Shown piece by piece: positions 1 to 7,029 of a DNA stretch of 64,000 nt (its first letter is position 1; the number at the start of each line of letters is the position of its first letter). A program made the position numbers and the translations under genes. Source of the DNA: Pseudoalteromonas shioyasakiensis (lineage in GTDB: Bacteria > Pseudomonadota > Gammaproteobacteria > Enterobacterales > Alteromonadaceae); assembly GCA_013391845.1 (NCBI GenBank), contig CP058414.1, positions 434,001-498,000 on the forward strand. The letters run 5' to 3'. The notes beneath the pieces were generated by a model. The model saw only the letters and a list, made by a program, of their open reading frames with translations. It was not told where the DNA came from and ran no database searches.

Positions 1-190
1 CGTTGCGATTATGATTGTGGTGAGTATTTTCACCAAGCAAGCAGACGAAGAACAATTGAAAGGTCTTACTTTCTCAAGCCTAGATAAAGCAACGATGAAA
101 GAAGTAGCTGCTGGCTTAGATAAGTGGGATTACATTCATACCGCGGGTATTATTGGTATTACTGCCTTTATTTACTACCGCTTCTGGTAA
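1..190 (+). CDS. C-terminal end of a sodium:solute symporter (SSS family), partial
   Basis: An open frame runs from the left edge (first full codon at base 2) to TAA at 188-190, giving about 62 residues. The fragment has a hydrophobic start, a polar stretch containing KGLTFSSLDK, and a final hydrophobic helix ending in YYRFW. The KGLxFSSL stretch followed by one last helix resembles the C-terminus of sugar-type SSS symporters such as vSGLT. Beside an arabinan locus it most likely imports L-arabinose with sodium, but the substrate is inferred. The rest of the gene lies outside the window. A strong terminator follows 20 bases after the stop. Confidence 0.6.
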   Translation, partial: VAIMIVVSIFTKQADEEQLKGLTFSSLDKATMKEVAAGLDKWDYIHTAGIIGITAFIYYRFW

Positions 191-210
191 TCGTTCGTTC
201 CCAAAGTTGT

Positions 211-236
211 AGGGCGCCAATTGGCGCCCTTTTTTT
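211..236 (+). terminator. Rho-independent terminator of the SSS symporter gene
   Basis: A perfect 8-bp stem AGGGCGCC/GGCGCCCT with an AATT loop is followed by a run of T. It lies between the symporter stop and the converging GH43 gene. Confidence 0.9.
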
Positions 237-244
237 AAAAATTT

Positions 245-1273
245 TTAATCGGCGAGTTCTGGTGAGAACACTGGAAAACCGTTTTTATCCCACGTAATAA
301 TGCGTGCTCGCGCATGGCGATTTGGGTCTGTCAGTGGTGTGCCTTTCAGCTCTTTATAGTCACGACTGTGATAAATCATTAAATCGGTTACACCATCTTC
401 AGCTTTTACAAAACTGTTGTGCCCAGGGCCAAAACGACCTAACTCAGCATTGGTGGTGAACACCGGCTCAGCCTTTTTATGCCAACTAGCAGGATCAAGC
501 AAATCAGCATTCACATCTGCCCATAGCAAGCCCATCGCATATCGATGATCGGTGGCACTGGCTGAATACGTGACAAATATTTTATCACCATGGGTGATGA
601 CTGCAGCACCTTCGTTTACCTTGTAGCCTTGCACTTCCCAATCAAGGGTTGGCTCTGTAATCGCGATAATGGGTTCTTTAATTGATGTTGGTGAGTCCAT
701 TTCAGCTAACCATAAAGCAGAGTTATAAGTTGCAGGCTGGTTCTGCTGCGCCCAAATCATATAACGCTTACCCTTGTGCGTGAAACTTGTGGCATCAAGC
801 GAAAAACTATCAAGGTGGCTGGTTACTTGCCCCATTTCTTGCCACTCACCTTGCATCGGATTAGCACTGTCGTTTTTAAGCGCATACATACGAATACTGA
901 ACGGCTTTTCGATATCACCTGCGGCGAAGTAGATATACCAACTGCCATCAATCTGATGTAGCTCAGGGGCCCAAATATTGACACTCATTGGGCCTTTATC
1001 GCGCTTTTGCCAAATAACTTTCGGCTCTGCTAATTTTAAATCGTTTAAACGACAAGCTTGGCGCAGCTCAATTTCATCAAATTTCGGCGAACTACCAATA
1101 AACGTGTAACAACCACTTTTATCATCACGAACTAACCATGGATCAGCACGTTTGAGTACAATGGGGTTATCAATTGGCGCAAGAGTCTTGCTACTATTAG
1201 CATCAGCAAAGGCTGACAATGACGAGGCGCTTAACGCACTAACAAGCGTTAGCCGAGATATTTTTTTGAGCAT
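245..1273 (-). CDS. Secreted GH43 exo-alpha-L-arabinofuranosidase-like enzyme
   Basis: This is a five-bladed propeller glycosidase of family GH43, probably removing L-arabinofuranose from arabinan or arabino-oligosaccharides in the periplasm. I start it at the ATG at 1273, 342 aa, because AGGACA sits just upstream and the protein then begins with a signal peptide (MLKKISRL, hydrophobic core, SAFA cleavage region). The longer upstream frame reads into the divergent promoter. The three GH43 carboxylates are visible: Asp44 in RADPW (base), Asp160 in LDATSF (pKa modulator) and Glu221 in NEGAA (acid). A GPGHNSF loop follows. The ADPW and EG motifs resemble the exo-arabinofuranosidase subgroup that includes the Streptomyces Araf43A enzyme (GH43_26), and resemble the gene ending at 17497. 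The subfamily is inferred. It is divergent from the endo-arabinanase at 1377. Confidence 0.85.
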   Translation of the reverse strand: MLKKISRLTLVSALSASSLSAFADANSSKTLAPIDNPIVLKRADPWLVRDDKSGCYTFIGSSPKFDEIELRQACRLNDLKLAEPKVIWQKRDKGPMSVNIWAPELHQIDGSWYIYFAAGDIEKPFSIRMYALKNDSANPMQGEWQEMGQVTSHLDSFSLDATSFTHKGKRYMIWAQQNQPATYNSALWLAEMDSPTSIKEPIIAITEPTLDWEVQGYKVNEGAAVITHGDKIFVTYSASATDHRYAMGLLWADVNADLLDPASWHKKAEPVFTTNAELGRFGPGHNSFVKAEDGVTDLMIYHSRDYKELKGTPLTDPNRHARARIITWDKNGFPVFSPELAD

Positions 1274-1376
1274 AATGTGTCCTGTATTTCGTCTCGATTT
1301 TATTGTTAATATTGTATTACATATTATATAGTAGCTGAATGAACACAAGAGTTAAAACAACAAAAGGTATTCAAGC
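1274..1376. promoter_or_regulatory. Divergent promoter region of two GH43 genes
   Basis: A 103-base, very AT-rich interval between divergent arabinan hydrolase genes. It carries TTGTATTAC at 1312-1320 followed by ATATTATATAGTAG. The TTGTATT core is the same as one arm of the inverted repeat in front of galM at 20687. A shared operator is inferred. Confidence 0.5.
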
Positions 1377-2381
1377 ATGAGACTCGTAAGTAACGTGACA
1401 CAAGCGATGAAGTGGCTTTCAACAGGGCTACTTTTTTCTGCCGCAGCCGTATCTGCAAAGCAAGTTGAAGTACACGATCCGGTCATGGCCAAAGAAGGTG
1501 ACACGTATTATGTATTTAGCACAGGCCCTGGCATTACCTATTATGAATCGAAAGATTTAACCAACTGGAAACTCACAGGTCGCGTTTTTAAAGATGAGCC
1601 AAGTTGGGCAAAGCGTGTTTCCCCTAATTTCGGGGGCCACTTATGGGCACCCGATGTGTACGAGAAAAATGGTAAATTTTACCTTTATTATTCAGTCTCT
1701 GCATTTGGCAAAAACACCTCTGCAATTGGTGTAACGGTTAACGAAACCCTTGACCCAGCCTCACCTGATTACAAGTGGATTGACTACGGTATTGTGGTTG
1801 AATCAGTACCAGAGCGTGACGATTGGAACGCTATCGACCCTGCGGTTATCGTAGATGAAAAGGGTACACCGTGGATGAGCTTCGGTTCGTTTTGGGGGGG
1901 CTTAAAGCTAGTACAACTTGATGATGACATGGTTCGCTTAGCAAAGCCTGAAAAATGGTACCACATTGCGAGTCGTCCAAACACGGAGCATGGTCCGATT
2001 GAAGCACCTTATATCTTTAAAAAGAACGGCTATTACTACCTATTTGTATCATTTGATAAGTGCTGCCAAGGTGTAAAAAGTACTTACAATGTTCGCGTAG
2101 GTCGCAGCAAAAATGTTGAAGGCCCATATTTAGATAAGCAAGGTCGCTCAATGATTGATGGTGGTGGTAGCTTAGTTATTGAAGGTAACAAAGATTGGGC
2201 AGCCCTTGGTCACAATGCTGCATATACCTTTGATGGTAAAGACTATTTAGTATTACACGCCTACGAAACAGCAGATAATGGCGTGCAAAAGCTACGTATT
2301 TTACCTATGAGTTGGAAAAACGATTGGCCTGTTGTTAACCCAGCCGACCTAAATAAGCTTACAACCAAGCTTAAAAAGTAA
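1377..2381 (+). CDS. Secreted GH43 arabinan endo-1,5-alpha-L-arabinanase
   Basis: 334 aa with a signal peptide (hydrophobic residues about 12-27, cleavage near VSAKQ). It is a compact single-domain GH43 propeller very like Cellvibrio Arb43A and fungal/bacterial endo-arabinanases. The catalytic residues are Asp34 (VHDPV), Asp154 (AIDPA) and Glu209 (PIEAP); the GGHLWAPDV and GHNAAYTFDGKDY segments are typical. It would cut the alpha-1,5 backbone of arabinan into oligosaccharides in the periplasm or outside the cell. AAAGG precedes the ATG by 9 bases. It lacks the C-terminal module and the Ig/LamG tail of the lipoprotein arabinanase at 11760, so the two probably act at different sites. Confidence 0.88.
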   Translation: MRLVSNVTQAMKWLSTGLLFSAAAVSAKQVEVHDPVMAKEGDTYYVFSTGPGITYYESKDLTNWKLTGRVFKDEPSWAKRVSPNFGGHLWAPDVYEKNGKFYLYYSVSAFGKNTSAIGVTVNETLDPASPDYKWIDYGIVVESVPERDDWNAIDPAVIVDEKGTPWMSFGSFWGGLKLVQLDDDMVRLAKPEKWYHIASRPNTEHGPIEAPYIFKKNGYYYLFVSFDKCCQGVKSTYNVRVGRSKNVEGPYLDKQGRSMIDGGGSLVIEGNKDWAALGHNAAYTFDGKDYLVLHAYETADNGVQKLRILPMSWKNDWPVVNPADLNKLTTKLKK

Positions 2382-2393
2382 TTATTCAAACGT

Positions 2394-2421
2394 AAAAAAC
2401 CTGCAAAATTGCAGGTTTTTT
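2394..2421. terminator. Bidirectional terminator between converging genes
   Basis: A 12-bp stem AAAAAACCTGCA/TGCAGGTTTTTT with an AAAT loop. It lies between the converging arabinanase and FKBP-like genes and has T-runs on both strands. Confidence 0.88.
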
Positions 2422-2463
2422 ATTTACTTAAGTGACCTAGTTTGAGGTTCCAAGAAGGTACTA

Positions 2464-2889
2464 TTAATTAAAATCAAGCAAGGTAATATCAACTAGCATG
2501 GGGCTTTGACAGCCTTGCTGATGCTTCTCGTCAATAAACGAGCTATACACATCACGTGCAAGGTGCGCAGGTATTAAAATCTCAAAGCGACTGCCTTTAT
2601 TCATTAATTGCAGCGCCTCTTGTAAGCCCACTATCGCCTCTGCAATTTCGTACTCTACAGCAGCACCTTGCTTGCGAGTATCGAATAACACCCGACCATT
2701 TTTAAGTGTAACCCGTTGATGCACAACCACTGTGGCATCCCAACTAGGTTTATCCCCCTGACCTTGCTCAATTATTCGATAACCAAGCCCTGTGGGTGTG
2801 TGATAAAAACTGTGTTGCTCAGCGTTGTTATCTAAAAGCGACGGTAAGATTTGCTCTTTAGCCGTCGCAAACACATTGTTGCTTAACAT
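2464..2889 (-). CDS. FKBP-like domain protein with degenerate active site
   Basis: 141 aa, starting at ATG 2889 with GAG/AAAGAG upstream (a TTG six bases earlier is less likely). Residues about 40-140 match the FKBP fold: VVVH, a G-x-x-FD pair (LFDTRKQG), the EAIVGLQEALQLMNKGSRFEILIP core and a final LVDITLLDF strand. The usual VHY is VHQ, the WxE helix tryptophan is Leu, and the AYG of the 80s loop is replaced by ARD. Prolyl isomerase activity may therefore be lost and only a chaperone or binding role kept. I see no signal peptide. The gene begins only 10 bases after the stop of the GH127 gene and is clearly in the same operon. The link to arabinan breakdown comes only from that position. 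Confidence 0.7.
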   Translation of the reverse strand: MLSNNVFATAKEQILPSLLDNNAEQHSFYHTPTGLGYRIIEQGQGDKPSWDATVVVHQRVTLKNGRVLFDTRKQGAAVEYEIAEAIVGLQEALQLMNKGSRFEILIPAHLARDVYSSFIDEKHQQGCQSPMLVDITLLDFN

Positions 2890-2899
2890 AGCCAACTCT

Positions 2900-5344
2900 T
2901 TATTGTGTGTTGATTAAACGAATACCATAGATACCACCAGCAACAGAGTCTTTGTCGGCAGCAAAACGTAAGGTAAGCGTTTTCGACTTTTTCATTGCCT
3001 CTGTTAATGGGTAATCAATGGTGTAGAACTCATCAGTTGGCTTGCCTACGGGCAAACTAACTGCAGCTAATTGCTCACCATTTAAATTAATAGAGAAATG
3101 ACGGTCCACATCGCCAATAAAATAGCGAACACGCAAAGCAACCGCTTTTTGTTCTGGGTTACTAAGCTGATACTCAAACCAACCTGTCGCATCGCGCCAG
3201 TGATGACCATTATTGACACCTGCACGGGTTCCTTCACCTTTAAAGTCGTGTTCAACTTCAGGTTGTTGCTCACCCGGCGTAATTTGATCAACGGTTAATA
3301 AACGAAGTTGCTCTTTCGCTTGTTCAACAGCTTTTGCATTGGCAACAAATTGCGTGAACTGAGCTTTGCTTTGCTGCGGCCAATACACTTGATAACGACT
3401 ATCGTGTAAGCGGAAGAACGGAATTAGCTCAGTACTTTTGGTGTTATCGATACCTTGTTTAGCAATCGCCACATTTTTATCGGCGATAAATGCAAGCTCT
3501 TGGCTCGGTTTACGAGTGAGATCGGCAATAAATTTTTCAGGCTCACTCAGCATGATTGGCAGAGCCTCTGGCGGACAAGTTGGTCCTGCGGCTATGTGGC
3601 CCATGCGGCTATTGTCAGCAACAAAGTTAAGCTTTTCATTTGCAAAAGCGTGTACTTTAGTAGCCATTACAACAGGCCCATAAATCACAGAGTAATAATG
3701 CTGACCATCAGGTAGCTGCTCAGTATAAAGCTTAGGGCTAAGTTCAAAAGCAAGCTTATCACCGCTTTGCCATGCATGGCTGATACTGTAGTAACCGTCT
3801 TTTTCGGTTGCGCTTACAGCTTGTCCATTTAAAGTAAAGTTCAGCTCCCCCTGTTGCCAAGACGGTTTACGAATATGAATTACCGACTCAGTGCTTTGCT
3901 CTTCAGACAAGCGATTCACAGTAAGTGAGACCTTGTTATCATCTGGGAATTGGCTGTCTTGCGTGATCTGTAAACCCTGCTGTTGCCAATTTAACGTGCT
4001 TGGAATAAACAAGTTTACCCATAACTCTTTACCGGTATTGCTATAAATCAGCTCACCATATTTGCTGTGATTTTCAATACCTGAGCCTACGCAACACCAC
4101 ATAGAATCTTGCACTGACGAATACATGCGGTAATGCCCAGGGCGCATTGAGGTAAAGTAAACAAGACCACCATGCTCTGGGTGTTGTGACGATAAAATAT
4201 GGTTATATGTGGCGCGCTCATAATAGTCTAAATAGCGCGTATCACCGGTTTTTAAGAACAATAATTTACTCAGTTTCATCATGTTGTAAGTGTTGCAGGT
4301 TTCTGGGCCTTCAACATCTTCAACCATTGGCGTGAAGTCACTTTTATCATGAAAATGCTCACGTACCGAGTTACCGCCAATAGATACTGAGCGCTCTTGG
4401 CTTACTGTTTTCCAGAAAAAGTCAGCACCTTGCTGCCATGCTTTATCATCGCTGGCATTAGCCACTTTCAACATACCAATAATTTTTGGTATTTGTGTAT
4501 TGGCATGCAGGCCAGTTAACTTATCTTCTTTATGTAACAACGGTTCAATAATGATGTTATGAGAAAACTGACGCGCTAGTTTTAAGTAGCGCTCATCGTC
4601 ACTGATAAAATACATATCAGCAAATACATCATTTAAGCCACCATGCTCTGAATACAGCATTTGCTGAACTTGTTCATCAGTTAGCTTAGCAGTGGTCGCT
4701 AAGAACCATTCGCCTAACTTAAATAGCATTTGTTTGGCTTTATCACTGCCTGCCACGTCGTATGCATCACGCAAGCCATGGAAGATTTTATCGATGTTAT
4801 AAAGTGGTACCCAGCGGTCGTTTAAGCTGAATAAGTCGGCTTTGATTTCACCCTTTTCAATCTGCTGCCACATTTCATCGCCATTTGGGATACCGCCTAA
4901 GTAACCACCTGTGGCTTGTTGAGCGCGATCCAGCTCACTCAGCATATAATCTAAACGCTGCTTTAATTCTTCATCACCTGTGGCAGCCCACGCAAGGCTC
5001 AAGGCAGAAAGATAATGACCGCCAATATGACCATCAAGGCCTGTACTTTCCCAGTTGCCATAGTTTGGCGCTTTTGGCTCAAGGCCTGCTTCACGCAGAT
5101 AAGGAGCAAGCAGCTGATCAGGATGAAGTGCTAATAAATAACGCACATTCGTTTGTTGTGCATGTAAAAACGGGCTGGCACTTAAACTTACTTGGTTTAG
5201 GGCAAATAAATGTTGTTCGCTGGTATGTTCAGCATGCTCAACAGAAGCAGCTTGTTTACTGTCAGTTGGCATTTCACTGCAACCGCTCACAGTCAATATT
5301 GCAGCGCAAACGCTTGCCAAATAGCTAACTTTGAATGTGTTCAT
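2900..5344 (-). CDS. GH127/GH146 beta-L-arabinofuranosidase lipoprotein
   Basis: 814 aa of the former DUF1680 family, which hydrolyses terminal beta-L-arabinofuranosyl residues using a zinc-bound cysteine as nucleophile. The N-terminus is a lipoprotein signal (VSGC, Cys22), so the enzyme should be membrane anchored. The catalytic domain has GPETCNTYNMMKL (Glu348, Cys350) and MWCCVGSG (Cys417, Cys418). These match the Glu/Cys/Cys-Cys zinc site of Bifidobacterium HypBA1, and Glu329 in VREHF is a candidate for the other glutamate. The last about 140 residues form a separate beta-rich domain, common in GH146. It is followed by the FKBP-like gene (10 bases) and preceded by a GPH symporter gene on the same strand. 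GGGAGA precedes the ATG. The choice between GH127 and GH146 is not settled. Confidence 0.85.
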   Translation of the reverse strand: MNTFKVSYLASVCAAILTVSGCSEMPTDSKQAASVEHAEHTSEQHLFALNQVSLSASPFLHAQQTNVRYLLALHPDQLLAPYLREAGLEPKAPNYGNWESTGLDGHIGGHYLSALSLAWAATGDEELKQRLDYMLSELDRAQQATGGYLGGIPNGDEMWQQIEKGEIKADLFSLNDRWVPLYNIDKIFHGLRDAYDVAGSDKAKQMLFKLGEWFLATTAKLTDEQVQQMLYSEHGGLNDVFADMYFISDDERYLKLARQFSHNIIIEPLLHKEDKLTGLHANTQIPKIIGMLKVANASDDKAWQQGADFFWKTVSQERSVSIGGNSVREHFHDKSDFTPMVEDVEGPETCNTYNMMKLSKLLFLKTGDTRYLDYYERATYNHILSSQHPEHGGLVYFTSMRPGHYRMYSSVQDSMWCCVGSGIENHSKYGELIYSNTGKELWVNLFIPSTLNWQQQGLQITQDSQFPDDNKVSLTVNRLSEEQSTESVIHIRKPSWQQGELNFTLNGQAVSATEKDGYYSISHAWQSGDKLAFELSPKLYTEQLPDGQHYYSVIYGPVVMATKVHAFANEKLNFVADNSRMGHIAAGPTCPPEALPIMLSEPEKFIADLTRKPSQELAFIADKNVAIAKQGIDNTKSTELIPFFRLHDSRYQVYWPQQSKAQFTQFVANAKAVEQAKEQLRLLTVDQITPGEQQPEVEHDFKGEGTRAGVNNGHHWRDATGWFEYQLSNPEQKAVALRVRYFIGDVDRHFSINLNGEQLAAVSLPVGKPTDEFYTIDYPLTEAMKKSKTLTLRFAADKDSVAGGIYGIRLINTQ

Positions 5345-5382
5345 ACTGTTGTCTCCCAGCGAATTGTTATTTTAAAGAGCAA

Positions 5383-5410
5383 AGCGCACACACTTTTTAA
5401 GTGTGTGCGT
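5383..5410 (-). other. Intercistronic stem-loop
   Basis: A long stem GCGCACACACTT/AGTGTGTGCGT lies in the 77 bases between the symporter stop and the GH127 start. The minus-strand T content after it is weak (GCTTTGCTCTTT), so it may protect the 3' end or attenuate rather than fully terminate. Confidence 0.6.
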
Positions 5411-5421
5411 TTAAAGAGTAG

Positions 5422-6759
5422 TTATTTTGGTAGGCGTTTATGAATAACCATATCCGTATAGTATTCATCGGTAATTTTGTATTTTTTCAAGATCAGACCT
5501 AGCAAGGCGTGGAATACACCAGGAATGATAGTTAGCATCAGTGCTAAGCCCATTAGGGTAAATTCGGTTTGCTCAACGTTAGGCTTGTACTCAAAAAATG
5601 CCAGTAATAAACCACCCGCTAAGCCAGCTAAACCGCCCCCTGCTTTTTGGCAGAATGAAATACCACCAAACGATAGACCCGATGCACGGACGCCGTCTTT
5701 AATTTCACCGTAATCTACGGCTTCAGCAATAGCAGACCAGAACACAGGTGCATGTAAATCAACCACAAATGACAAGATGATATAAAGCACAAACGCCATC
5801 ATTACATCGCCCGGTTGCACCACAAAGTACATTAGCAATGAGATGAATAGCACGGCAATTTGTGATTGACGGAATAGCTTCATTTTACAGTAACGCTGGG
5901 TGATCCACGTACTTGCCACCATTGAGACAATAGATGCTGCAATACCCGCACTCGTAAAGGCCCCCGCTAAATCTGGTACACCTAAATAATACGTTGCGTA
6001 ATACATAGCAACACTGCCACGGATCGCATAGCCAAGCGTACCAAGCACACATGCTGCACACAGTAGTAACCATTGGTCATTTTTAATAAGTACTTTTAAT
6101 TGCGTAAGTACACCTTCGGTTTGTGGCTCATGAGTAATACGTTCGCGAGTAGTAAAGAAGCAAAACAAAAATAGTGCTACGGCACATGCCGATACCAATG
6201 CCATTGCCAGTTTATAACCATACGACAAGCTGCCATCACCCCAATATGAGGCAAGTAGCGGCACTGAAAATACGATTATTACATTAGCAATTTTAGCGAA
6301 GAACATACGGTAGCCGTTGGCTGACAAACGTTCTTTAGGATCAGCGGTTAATACACCAATGTAAGAAATATAAGGAATGGCAACACCGGTAAACATCAAG
6401 GTTGCAAACAGGTAAGTGGCATAAGCCCAAGCCAACTTCATGTTGTAGTCGAAATCAGGCGTAGTAAATAACAGTACGACCGACAAACCATATGGCACAG
6501 ATAAAAATAAGAACCAGTGACGGAACTGACCCCAACGAGTTTTCACTTTGTCGGTGATCACTCCCATTAATGGATCGGTAAAGGCATCAACAAAACGCGC
6601 CACTAAAAACAACACCCCCATATCAACCGGATCAAGCCCGTAGATATCGGTGTAAAAGAAAGACATAAAATAGAATAACGCTGCAACCATGACATTCACT
6701 GCCATGTCACCGGCACCAAAGCCGACCTTTTCTACAACGGATAACTTTTGAGATTCCAT
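5422..6759 (-). CDS. GPH-family (MelB-like) glycoside:cation symporter
   Basis: 445 aa, starting at ATG 6759. An upstream TTG in frame would add 12 residues not expected in the family. The N-terminal VEKVGFGAGDMAVN, the DAFTDPLMGVITDKVKTRWGQFRHWFL loop and about 12 hydrophobic helices are diagnostic of the glycoside-pentoside-hexuronide symporters of the MFS. It would move a pentoside or short arabino-oligosaccharide across the inner membrane with Na+ or H+. Its place as first gene of the operon with the GH127 enzyme suggests a beta-arabinoside or its product as substrate, which is inference. Confidence 0.85.
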   Translation of the reverse strand: MESQKLSVVEKVGFGAGDMAVNVMVAALFYFMSFFYTDIYGLDPVDMGVLFLVARFVDAFTDPLMGVITDKVKTRWGQFRHWFLFLSVPYGLSVVLLFTTPDFDYNMKLAWAYATYLFATLMFTGVAIPYISYIGVLTADPKERLSANGYRMFFAKIANVIIVFSVPLLASYWGDGSLSYGYKLAMALVSACAVALFLFCFFTTRERITHEPQTEGVLTQLKVLIKNDQWLLLCAACVLGTLGYAIRGSVAMYYATYYLGVPDLAGAFTSAGIAASIVSMVASTWITQRYCKMKLFRQSQIAVLFISLLMYFVVQPGDVMMAFVLYIILSFVVDLHAPVFWSAIAEAVDYGEIKDGVRASGLSFGGISFCQKAGGGLAGLAGGLLLAFFEYKPNVEQTEFTLMGLALMLTIIPGVFHALLGLILKKYKITDEYYTDMVIHKRLPK

Positions 6760-6924
6760 ACAACAACACCCTAATTGGTCAATAATGAGTCGCAACTCAC
6801 TATTTCAAGCAATGTCGAAAACCATCAACATTGCGCATCAAATAAATTTACAGCCTTAGATATTACACAGCTTGGCCATAGCGTTCGTTATTTTTGTAAA
6901 TTTAATGCTAATCTGATTAATAGT

Positions 6925-6934
6925 ATTATCATAC
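6925..6934 (-). promoter_or_regulatory. Candidate shared pentose operator, copy 1
   Basis: The minus strand reads GTATGATAAT here, inside the short inverted repeat AGTAT-TATC-ATACT (6922-6935), about 165 bases before the GPH symporter start. The same ten-base element occurs in front of the TonB receptor, araB and the transaldolase gene. Confidence 0.45.
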
Positions 6935-6983
6935 TTATTAAATCGCAACTCTTTTCGACCGATAGTTTGGTTTATAAAAACCA

Positions 6984-7012
6984 ATAAAAAACCCCAGCAA
7001 AGCCGGGGTTTT
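6984..7012 (-). terminator. Terminator of the TonB-dependent receptor gene
   Basis: On the minus strand a CCCCGGC...GCTGGGG hairpin is followed by a TTTTTT run. It lies about 18 bases after the receptor stop. Confidence 0.85.
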
Positions 7013-7029
7013 GGGTCTATTTTAGAAAT

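Noticed and set aside
4885..5443. Plus-strand open frames opposite the GH127 gene
   Set aside because: Antisense shadows of a well-supported gene without start signals or protein families.
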